A stretch of 64,000 nt of DNA from CAXBID01 sp963815305 (GTDB lineage: Bacteria; Bacteroidota; Bacteroidia; Flavobacteriales; Flavobacteriaceae), in NCBI GenBank assembly GCA_963815305.1, contig CAWFFW010000002.1, forward strand, positions 372,001 through 436,000, given 5' to 3'. Of this stretch, positions 37,927 to 44,955 are shown piece by piece (position 1 is the first letter of the stretch; the number at the start of each line of letters is the position of its first letter). The position numbers and the translations under genes were made by a program. The notes under the pieces were generated by a model. The model saw nothing but the letters and a program-made list of their open reading frames with translations, searched no databases and was not told the DNA's origin.

Positions 37927-38142
37927 TTACTTAACAAGCCAATTACGAAATCTATTTTGTAATATACTTAAAAAAAGCACCATAAGTGGCACCAAAATGA
38001 TTGTCGATACCAGCGTCCTTACTAACTGATTAAGATGTGAAATATAAGACTATACTAAAAACGAAATGATATTTAATAAAGGATAAATACAAATCCAGCT
38101 CAATACCATCGTTTTCCATTTTTTTGGAGACCTTGTTTGCAT
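37927..38142 (-). pseudogene. small two-helix membrane protein interrupted by an in-frame TAG
   Basis: The frame from ATG 38142 reads RSPKKWKTMVLSWICIYPLL and NIISFLV, then TAG at codon 31, then continues in the same frame: LVRTLVSTIILVPLMVLFLS ... LQNRFRNWLVK and TAA. The two halves resemble the membrane tail (WK..LL.W..IYP / LRTL..T.ILVPLMV....LF..WL) seen next to antibiotic-monooxygenase-type proteins. One point mutation accounts for the break. It sits 13 bases after the VOC gene at 38156-38605. Confidence 0.65.
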
Positions 38143-38155
38143 CGCTCTTTTGATT

Positions 38156-38605
38156 TTACGATTTCAGCGCTTCAGAAAATTCGATTTTATTTCCAAAAGG
38201 ATCATTAATGAAAGCTACACGTTTTCCAATTACCGGAACTTCAAATGTTCTGACGATTTCAATATTTCGCTTTTTTAAAGCTTCCAATGTTGCATCCAAA
38301 TCGTCAACGTTAAAACATAAATGATCATAACCGGATTTTATTTCGGATGAATAGGGTTCCTGATGATCTTTAACTCCTAATACTTCTATAATAAAACTGT
38401 TATCACCTGGTGGCGCAATAAGTGCCAGTCGCATTTCTCCGGCGTTGAATTCTTTAACCAACCTAAAATCTAAATTTTGTTCATACCACAAAATAAACTC
38501 CGCATACGCTGCTGTACGGATAGCGATGTGCCAACCTTTTATGTCTTTAAATAGACTGTTTTCATTTTTTTCGGGGTAGGTAAGTGGTGAAATTGAATTT
38601 TCCAT
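38156..38605 (-). CDS. VOC (glyoxalase-fold) family protein
   Basis: 149 residues. IRTAAYAEFILWYEQNLDFRLV, YDHLCFNVDDLDATLEALKKR and AFINDPFGNKIEFSEAL are the VOC modules with C-terminal metal-ligand Glu. A long AT-rich leader carries three operator-like repeats at 21-bp spacing (38803-38853), suggesting control by an AraC protein encoded nearby. Confidence 0.87.
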   Translation of the reverse strand: MENSISPLTYPEKNENSLFKDIKGWHIAIRTAAYAEFILWYEQNLDFRLVKEFNAGEMRLALIAPPGDNSFIIEVLGVKDHQEPYSSEIKSGYDHLCFNVDDLDATLEALKKRNIEIVRTFEVPVIGKRVAFINDPFGNKIEFSEALKS

Positions 38606-38952
38606 AATTATATTTTATTTTTTTTGATAAGCTTTTTCTAACAGCATGGGATAGTGTAGTGTTCTAATTTTTGCATCTCTTATTTGTGATAGTTTCGGCG
38701 ATTATTATGTATTATAAGTATTTAGAAAACAGCTATTACTATGAAATCTTATTTTTAAAATTCAGATACAAAGTTCTTATTGTAATAGAAAAAATAATTT
38801 AGCCAAATCTACTTTTGTTATAGCCCATTTTACTATTGATTCGTCCATATCTTGATGAAAATTTCCTAATAAACCGCTTTAAATTTTAAAGAATTTGATT
38901 TTATTTTCAATTTGAAAAACTTATTAATATAATGAAAAAGCTAAAATTCTAT
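38606..38952. other. non-coding leader of the VOC gene
   Basis: About 350 bases without a gene. It contains the operator-like repeats at 38803-38853 and, between them and the VOC gene, a minus-strand AACTTTG element near 38768-38776 that could be the -7 region. The leader from there to the ATG would be ~160 bases. Confidence 0.4.
38803..38853 (-). promoter_or_regulatory. candidate AraC-family operator: repeats at 21-bp intervals
   Basis: Plus-strand CCAAATCTA (38803-38811) and CCATATCTT (38845-38853) are 42 bp apart, with a weaker CCCATTTTA exactly midway (38824-38832). The first copy is in a 16-base string identical to 35217-35232. Spacing in multiples of two helical turns fits AraC binding. 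Confidence 0.5.
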
Positions 38953-39390
38953 TTATATTACCTTACTTTTTTCCTGCCATTCGAAATTACCGATTCTTTT
39001 GGCAATCAACCAACGCTCATTCTCAAAAACATAATTGTCTTTATATACAGCTATAATCTTACTTTTCACTTTTATGCTGTTCTCCATTCCAACTAATGTG
39101 ATAAGACAGTAGGAAGTTCCGGTAGCTGTATTTCCATTAATGGTGACTACCTGCTGACCATTGAAATGGTTTACAGTTTCAAAATCTTTAAGGAAATCTG
39201 TAAAAGTGGTTTTCATTTCCTCGTGACTTTTCAGTTTTAAAATCAATATGCCATCTGCATAGGTTTCCGAGATTGCATCTTCAGAAAACAAGAGCACTTG
39301 ATTTTCAAAATCTTTTTTGTCCGCCAAAATAGATACTTTGTCAATAAGCTCTTTTAGAGCTATTCTATCACTTAATTCTTTTAAATTCAT
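38953..39390 (-). CDS. SnoaL/NTF2-like nuclear transport factor 2 family protein
   Basis: 145 residues. LSDRIALKELIDKVSILADKK, then VLLFSEDAISETYADG and a C-terminal sheet (TGTSYCLITLVG, IIAVYKDNYVFENERWLIAKR) match the SnoaL-like cone fold used by small lyases, isomerases and hydrolases. No catalytic residue can be fixed. Downstream of the quinone oxidoreductase by 117 bases on the same strand. Confidence 0.85.
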   Translation of the reverse strand: MNLKELSDRIALKELIDKVSILADKKDFENQVLLFSEDAISETYADGILILKLKSHEEMKTTFTDFLKDFETVNHFNGQQVVTINGNTATGTSYCLITLVGMENSIKVKSKIIAVYKDNYVFENERWLIAKRIGNFEWQEKSKVI

Positions 39391-39507
39391 AAATTTCCAA
39401 TTAATGGTTCGTCAATTATGATTTAAAGACCGTAAAATCATTATTCACTATTATTTTAGGATAAAGGCTACCCTCAAAAAAGAATAGCCTTATTAACTTA
39501 TATATGA

Positions 39508-40551
39508 TTATTCAACAGTTAACACAATCTTACCCTGAATGTGACCACCAGAAGCTCTTTCGTGCGCCTTTTGAGCGTCTGCCAAAGGGAATTCGCTATC
39601 AATGGCTACACGAATTGTTCCATCATCGAGCAATCGTGCTATTTCAGCAAGTTGGGCACCGTTTGAGCGTACTTGGGTTGTCGAAACTATAACACCCAAC
39701 TTCTTTGCTTCGTCGTGACCTGTAAAACCTAATGGGAAAATTGGGAACAAAGCGCCACCTGATTTCAACGTTTGCAAAAAACGACCCGTTGTTGAACCAC
39801 CTACTGAATCGATAACTAAATCAACGTCACGGACTATTTCGTGGGCATTGGTTTTAGTATAATCGATAAATTCGTCAGCGCCCAAATCACGCAGAAACGT
39901 TTCCTGTTTGCCAGAAGCGACCGCAATTACTTTTGCACATTTCCACTTTGCCAGTTGCACCGCAAAATGGCCTACTCCACCGCCAGCTCCATTGATTAAA
40001 ACAGTTTTACCTTCAAGTTCAACCGGTTCGTGAGCATTGGGTTGAAGTGGATTTTGTTCATTATGTCCCAAGTCAATCATAAACTGCCAAGCTGTTAGTA
40101 ACGACATTGGTGATGCAGCTGCTTGCACGTGACTGATGCCGGCTGGTTTATGCGCGAGTTCCGAAACTGCCACATTCACATATTCCGCATAGGCTTTGCT
40201 GTTTCCGTAGCTTGGAAATCGAACCATTGTGTACACCTCGTCTCCAACTGAAAATTCATTGATATCATCAGCAACCTTTTCTACTATACCCGAAATATCT
40301 GTTCCTAAAATCACTGGAAATTCCACCTTCGGTTGCCATTCAGGAGGTAGCATTTTATAGCCGTCACGCAAATACCAATCTGGAGGATTTATACCAATTG
40401 CGCTAACCCGAACGAGCACTTCTCCTGAATTAAGTTTAGGAATTGGCGCATCTTCATATCGCAGTACTTCAGGGCCACCAAATTCGTGCTGTTGAATTAC
40501 TTTCATTACAGTCTTATTTTTAATATCAGTTTTGTTAATCATTGTTTCCAT
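39508..40551 (-). CDS. NADP-dependent quinone oxidoreductase-like alcohol dehydrogenase (MDR family)
   Basis: 347 residues. GINPPDWYLRDGYKMLPP, GTDISGIVEKVADDINEFSVGDEVY and the Rossmann motif INGAGGGVGHFAVQLAKWK identify a zinc-free medium-chain reductase of the quinone oxidoreductase group. It should reduce quinones or reactive enals with NADPH. Divergent from the HxlR regulator at 40706; the TTGACA-N17-TAACTTTG promoter (40634-40601) points at it. HxlR regulators commonly control such genes in response to electrophiles. Confidence 0.88.
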   Translation of the reverse strand: METMINKTDIKNKTVMKVIQQHEFGGPEVLRYEDAPIPKLNSGEVLVRVSAIGINPPDWYLRDGYKMLPPEWQPKVEFPVILGTDISGIVEKVADDINEFSVGDEVYTMVRFPSYGNSKAYAEYVNVAVSELAHKPAGISHVQAAASPMSLLTAWQFMIDLGHNEQNPLQPNAHEPVELEGKTVLINGAGGGVGHFAVQLAKWKCAKVIAVASGKQETFLRDLGADEFIDYTKTNAHEIVRDVDLVIDSVGGSTTGRFLQTLKSGGALFPIFPLGFTGHDEAKKLGVIVSTTQVRSNGAQLAEIARLLDDGTIRVAIDSEFPLADAQKAHERASGGHIQGKIVLTVE

Positions 40552-40600
40552 TTTTTTAAATGACTCGAATTCAAAGTCAAAATTATTTTTAAATATGCGA

Positions 40601-40671
40601 CAAAGTTAAGTCCATAGATTATCTTTGTCAAGTATGTACTTATTTGTATACTACACACTAAAAAGTATGTA
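40601..40671. promoter_or_regulatory. divergent promoters and HxlR operator-like repeats
   Basis: Minus strand: TTGACA (40634-40629), 17 bases, TAACTTTG (40608-40601), driving the oxidoreductase gene. Plus strand: TATCTTTG (40620-40627), driving the HxlR gene. The two -7 elements are 11 bp apart. AAGTATGTA occurs at 40630-40638 and again at 40663-40671, with a partial mirror (GTATACT) between, a plausible HxlR dimer site covering the minus-strand -33 region. Confidence 0.6.
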
Positions 40672-40705
40672 ATGTTGATTTTCAATTGTTTAACTTGAAT
40701 AAAAA

Positions 40706-41047
40706 ATGAAAAATAAATCAGAAATTCCTGAATGTATCCAAAATTGTGGGGTAGAATATGCTTTTAAACGCATCGGTGGAAAGTATAAAGCACGTATTTT
40801 ATGGCATCTGAATTTAAGCAAGATATTGCGTTATGGAGAATTAAGGAGAACGCTACCCGACATTACTACTAAAATGCTTACCCAAACTTTAAGGAGTTTG
40901 GAGAAGGATGAATTGATAGTTCGGAAAGTGTTCCATCAAGTACCTCCAAAAGTGGAATATTCATTGAGCGATACAGGCCAGGAATTGATTCCGTTTATTG
41001 AGCATTTGCACAATTGGGGAAAGAAACAATTAGGTAATCAAAATTGA
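40706..41047 (+). CDS. HxlR-family winged-helix regulator
   Basis: 113 residues. KRIGGKYKARILWHLNLSKIL, RYGELRRTLPDITTKMLTQTL and RSLEKDELIVRK are the HxlR winged helix. The N-terminal CIQNCGVEYAF keeps a conserved Cys that redox- or electrophile-sensing members use. Divergent from the quinone oxidoreductase, which is its likely target. Confidence 0.92.
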   Translation: MKNKSEIPECIQNCGVEYAFKRIGGKYKARILWHLNLSKILRYGELRRTLPDITTKMLTQTLRSLEKDELIVRKVFHQVPPKVEYSLSDTGQELIPFIEHLHNWGKKQLGNQN

Positions 41048-41141
41048 TAAGTAAAACCTATTTGACTACAACCAGAGAGGTCATTATTAACCTGAATCTA
41101 TTTTACCAGCAAAAAGATACAGCTATTTAACTTTCCCTGTT

Positions 41142-42053
41142 TTAATTAAAGGACGCTCTAAATTTTAAAGGTGTTGTATTCATTTTTGATTTAAAAAGCC
41201 TGTTGAAGGACTGTGAATGCTCAAACCCCAATTCATAGGCAATTTCACTAATGGAAAGTTCCGTCGTTGACAGTTTTTCCTTTGCTTTTTCTATAAGCCT
41301 GTTATGAATATGTTGTTGCGCACTTTGTCCTGTAAGCGAACGTAACATATCGCTTAAATAATTGGGAGACATATTTAAATGATCGGCAAGAAACTGAACG
41401 GAAGGAATGCCTTCCAATACCGTTTTGTTATTATTGAAATAATCGTCTAAAAACGTTTCCAGTTTCTGAAGTAAATCGTTGTTCACAGCCTTTCTAGTAA
41501 GGAACTGTCTTTTGTAGAATCGGTTACTATAATTCAACAATAAGTCAACTTGTGAAATGATGACGTCCTGACTAAAATCGTCTATTCTACTTTGTAACTC
41601 TTCGTCAATTATTTTGAAAATTGAGAATATAGTTTCCTTTTCCTTATCAGAAATATGCAAGGCTTCATTGATTGCATACGAGAAAAACCCATATTGCTTT
41701 ATCTTTTTGGCCAATGGATAGGTCAACAAAAAATCTGGATGAAAAAGCAATAAATAACCTGTACTTTCAGTAGTATGAGCTTCAAATATCTGATTGGGTG
41801 CAGTATAAACCAAGCCGCCTTCTCCAAAATCGTAATAATTTTGTCCGTATTTTGCCTGACCACAAAGATTGGATTTATACGATATTTTATAGAAGTCCAA
41901 TAAAAAAGAACTGCCGAGATTTTCTTCCATAATACTGATATCCTTGATATCGATAAAACTTATTAACGGATGCAAAGGCTTTGGTAAGCCCAGTACCCGA
42001 TGAAAATCTGATAAAGATTCAAATTTCCGAAAGGTATGTTCTGCTTTTTTCAT
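41142..42053 (-). CDS. AraC-family transcriptional regulator
   Basis: 303 residues, same architecture as the regulator at 33101-34018 and alignable along its whole length (FHRVLGLPKPLHPLISFID, PSVQFLADHLNMSPNYLSDML, LSISEIAYELGFEHSQSFNRLF). Third gene of an NmrA-like - SDR - AraC operon, 33 bases after the SDR gene. Likely controls that operon. Confidence 0.9.
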   Translation of the reverse strand: MKKAEHTFRKFESLSDFHRVLGLPKPLHPLISFIDIKDISIMEENLGSSFLLDFYKISYKSNLCGQAKYGQNYYDFGEGGLVYTAPNQIFEAHTTESTGYLLLFHPDFLLTYPLAKKIKQYGFFSYAINEALHISDKEKETIFSIFKIIDEELQSRIDDFSQDVIISQVDLLLNYSNRFYKRQFLTRKAVNNDLLQKLETFLDDYFNNNKTVLEGIPSVQFLADHLNMSPNYLSDMLRSLTGQSAQQHIHNRLIEKAKEKLSTTELSISEIAYELGFEHSQSFNRLFKSKMNTTPLKFRASFN

Positions 42054-42086
42054 CGTATAAATTTATAAAATCTTTATGAGATATTT

Positions 42087-42824
42087 TTACCAAGGACATT
42101 CCCCAGTTTCTGGATTGTATTCTTCACTGATAAATTTACCTGTCGGTGCATCATTAGCAATCATTGCATATTTGGCGATGCGTGCACCTGCTTCTTCGAC
42201 AGTACCAGTGCCACGGTGTCCGTTAAAATCTGTTTTGGTAAATCCTGGATCGACCATATTTACTTTTATTTTTGTCTTACGCAATTCGTAAGCTAATATA
42301 AGAGAGTACATATTCAATGCAGATTTTGAAGGTTGATATACGGCACCCTTATGATGATAGTAAGGGTTATTTGGGTCATCCGCTAATGTCAATGAACCTT
42401 GACTGGAACTTACCATTACAATACGTGGTTCAGCTGATTTTTTAACTAAATCTATAAAAGCTTGGGTAACTCTAACGGTGCCAATAACATTCGTATCAAA
42501 GACATCAAGAAACTGTTGGGTTGTCGCTTCTAATGCCGATTGCGGAAAGCCGCCCGTAATACCAGAGTTGTTAATTAGTACATCAAGCACATCGGTTTTG
42601 TTGCCGATTTCAATTCGGGCATTTTGGACCGATTCGTCTGAACTAATATCTATTTGAATAGGTTCAACATTTCTTAATCCTTCGGAATTTAATTGTTCAA
42701 CTGCTTCTTGTCCATTTTTCAAATCACGACTTCCAAGGAAAATGTGATATCCTTCTTTTAATAGTTGTCTTGCTGTTTCGAAACCAATACTTTTGTTTGC
42801 TCCTGTAATCAATACTTTTTTCAT
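42087..42824 (-). CDS. short-chain dehydrogenase/reductase (SDR)
   Basis: 245 residues. TGANKSIGF cofactor loop, GSRDLKNG (Arg for NADP preference), NNSG, catalytic Ser in VMVSSSQGSLT and YQPSKSALN (Tyr-x3-Lys). Full length for a classical SDR. It lies 11 bases after the NmrA-like gene. Substrate unknown; carbonyl reduction is the usual role. Confidence 0.9.
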   Translation of the reverse strand: MKKVLITGANKSIGFETARQLLKEGYHIFLGSRDLKNGQEAVEQLNSEGLRNVEPIQIDISSDESVQNARIEIGNKTDVLDVLINNSGITGGFPQSALEATTQQFLDVFDTNVIGTVRVTQAFIDLVKKSAEPRIVMVSSSQGSLTLADDPNNPYYHHKGAVYQPSKSALNMYSLILAYELRKTKIKVNMVDPGFTKTDFNGHRGTGTVEEAGARIAKYAMIANDAPTGKFISEEYNPETGECPW

Positions 42825-42835
42825 TTTTTCTGAAT

Positions 42836-43735
42836 TTAATTGTTATAAGCTAATGCAAATTCTTTAGCGAAATCTGCCAATTTTACCTTACCCAAAATCG
42901 ATTTGTTTAGGTAATAATCTTCGTACAGTGAACCATTACCTTGTGCAGCTTGCATTTCCACAAGTCCTTTGGCCGCTTGTGGATTCATCCCCATAGACAG
43001 CATACCGTCAAGCATTTTTTCGTCTGTAATGGCTTGCCATTTTAATTCTGGTTTCCCGATAGCTTTCCCCAAAGCTTCCGCGATTTCGTTCGGTGAGACT
43101 TCATCACTTGCAACGTAACGGACGGTTCTTCCTGTAAAAGGCTTTCCCATTTCTTCGGCGATTGCTTTCGCAATATCAATTGGCGAAACCCAAGGCTCTT
43201 TTTTGTCCCCACTATAATTTGAGATGATTGCACCTTTATCTTTTGCAGATTGAACCGAACGTAATAAGTTCGTGTAAAAACCAGATGGACGCATCACTTT
43301 GATAGAAACATCCTTTGGCAGTTGCTTTAGAATGTTTTCAATATTATAATGGAAAACCAGATTGCCATTACCCGAATTTTTGTGAGCTCCAATAGCGCTC
43401 AATTCGATAACCTTCTTTACTCCGGCACTCTCAATAGCCGTCTTATAGTTTTCGCCAAGTTTTGTCATTTCTTCTACGATATCAATATTCGGGTCAAAGA
43501 AACTTTCATTACCGAGTGTGGCCATTACATAGACCACGTCAGCGCCTTGAAATGTTTTAGAGAGGAAATTGACGTCCTCCATCGTCCCGATTACAGCCTT
43601 TGCACCTAATTTCTCAATGACTGCGGCTCTTTCACTTTTGCTACTGATAACCGTGACCTGATGACCTTTTTGAATCAGCATTTCTGTTAGCGGTTTGCTG
43701 ATGTTCCCTAAAGAACCTGTAACTACTATTTTCAT
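42836..43735 (-). CDS. NmrA-like NAD(P)-binding protein (atypical SDR)
   Basis: 299 residues. VTGSLGNISKPLTEMLIQKG is the atypical SDR Gly-rich loop; VIELSAIGAHK and VMRPSGFYTNLL fit NmrA/quinone oxidoreductase-2-like proteins, which may bind NADP(H) as sensors or reduce quinones. First gene of the operon; a GACCTTTGTAC element near 43766 (minus) may be its -7 region, followed by a ~25-base leader. Confidence 0.87.
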   Translation of the reverse strand: MKIVVTGSLGNISKPLTEMLIQKGHQVTVISSKSERAAVIEKLGAKAVIGTMEDVNFLSKTFQGADVVYVMATLGNESFFDPNIDIVEEMTKLGENYKTAIESAGVKKVIELSAIGAHKNSGNGNLVFHYNIENILKQLPKDVSIKVMRPSGFYTNLLRSVQSAKDKGAIISNYSGDKKEPWVSPIDIAKAIAEEMGKPFTGRTVRYVASDEVSPNEIAEALGKAIGKPELKWQAITDEKMLDGMLSMGMNPQAAKGLVEMQAAQGNGSLYEDYYLNKSILGKVKLADFAKEFALAYNN

Positions 43736-44340
43736 AATTGTGTTTCATTTAATTAATAGTACAAAGGTCAATAGTTACCAACCGCTATTTGTTTCCTAAT
43801 CGAGGATGTTTGTAACCAAAATGAGAAATTAATTATTGTTTTAAGGCTAACGAAAGTTTTCAGGTTTTTAATTTGATATAAGAAAAACTATTTTTTAATG
43901 CTGAAGCTAATGATATAAATTGAAGATTAGATATATTTACTGGAATTGCTGAGAATACTGAAATACCATATTCCTATTAATTGCCTATAAATAGCACTGA
44001 ACAACATATCACTTAAGAGTTTTGGTTAAAATGCACTGATTTGGTGACAATAAATCTTTCGGATCACTTCAAACCCTTTAAGTACTGTAAAAATGAGAAT
44101 TTGGATAGTTCCTCTTTTTTCGAAACGATCTATTTAATATCAGATAGACATAAATCATATTAAAAATATCAAAATGTTGTACCTATCTTTTACCTGTAAT
44201 AAAAAGTCATGTATTTTGCTACGAGTAACTTTAGTCTTTATTTGCTAAAATTTCATATCAAATACTAAAGAAATCAAACTAAACCAAATGCTATTAAGTA
44301 GAAGATAAATAGCAAAATTCTGTACTTATTCTGTACTATA
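43736..44340. other. non-coding interval beside the tRNA remnant
   Basis: About 600 bases. No reading frame on either strand looks real; no repeat or fold stands out apart from promoter-like bases near 43760-43790. Confidence 0.4.
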
Positions 44341-44350
44341 TGAAATAAAA

Positions 44351-44376
44351 AAGCCTCTCAATTTCTTGAAAGGCTT
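44351..44376 (-). terminator. terminator following the tRNA remnant
   Basis: AAGCCT...TCA (44351-44360) pairs with TGA...AGGCTT (44367-44376), one internal mismatch, followed on the minus strand by a T-run (44350 downward). It lies ten bases past the tRNA-Met 3' end, where a native tRNA terminator would be. Confidence 0.8.
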
Positions 44377-44385
44377 GATTTTACT

Positions 44386-44460
44386 AGTAGCGGGAACTGG
44401 ACTCGAACCAGTGACCTTCGGGTTATGAGTCCGACGAGCCACTTATTGTCCTACTCCACT
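44386..44460 (-). tRNA. degenerate initiator-type tRNA-Met (CAT): 3' half intact, 5' half lost
   Basis: Minus strand: the anticodon loop CTCATAA, CCCGAAGGTCA, T-arm ACTGG-TTCGAGT-CCAGT and acceptor TCCCGCT-A are those of a Bacteroidetes initiator tRNA-Met, and GCTCGTCGG before the anticodon also fits. The 5' acceptor strand and D-stem that should pair (about GCGGGA, GGAGC) are absent: the sequence there is ATATATAGTGGAGTAGG. The anticodon stem has an A-C mismatch (TCGGA/CCCGA). It reads as the 3' part of a tRNA gene left at one end of an integrated element. Confidence 0.7.
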
Positions 44461-44922
44461 ATATATTAAATCACTGAAAAACAGTATGTTATTATTTATG
44501 TGAATTATCCAAATCGTCTTAACCGTATGCGGTTTTGTATGCGGTTTGGAATTACTAAAATACATCTTTTATTCCGAAAATCAATAGATAAGTAATGAAA
44601 CTTTTAGAAGCAAAATCGAATATTTTAAATAAAGAAACACATCGTAGGCGGAAGCTACAAAACTTCATATTATTTTGTTAGGCGTATCAAAATTTGAAAA
44701 GTTCCTTAAAAACGCTTTAACTCATGAAATAGAGTTAGTGTACTGGAAAAAAAGATAGTTATAAATTAAAAGAAAAGCTTATGGTATTTAATAGATATAT
44801 TATACAAAACGCAAATATAATGAGAACAAATAATTGTCATACTTTTTTGAGGAAAACCGTAATCTAATGAACTCATAATTTCTTATCTTTAAGTCGATAA
44901 ACTAAATATAGATTAATACCAA
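44461..44922. other. non-coding interval between tRNA remnant and gajA
   Basis: About 460 bases without an intact gene. It contains the GTATGCGGTTT tandem repeat at 44525-44547. No integrase gene is present here or elsewhere in the window. Confidence 0.4.
44525..44547 (+). repeat. tandem repeat of GTATGCGGTTT next to the tRNA remnant
   Basis: Two identical 11-base copies (44525-44535 and 44537-44547) with one base between them. Short direct repeats beside an attachment site often bind integrase arms; here that is inference. Confidence 0.5.
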
Positions 44923-44946
44923 AAGCTAATGGATTTTCATTAGCTT
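44923..44946 (+). promoter_or_regulatory. perfect 9-bp inverted repeat just before gajA
   Basis: AAGCTAATG (44923-44931) and CATTAGCTT (44938-44946) with a 6-base loop end nine bases before the gajA ATG. In RNA this hairpin would cover the ribosome site; in DNA it could be a repressor operator. A TATCTTTA element at 44884-44891 is a possible -7 region upstream of it. Confidence 0.55.
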
Positions 44947-44955
44947 ATATATTTA

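Noticed and set aside
43774..43819. GTTACCAA/GTAACCAA pair upstream of the NmrA-like gene as an AraC operator
   Set aside because: Spacing of 38 bp does not match helical multiples and the copies differ from the TAGATwTGG motif.
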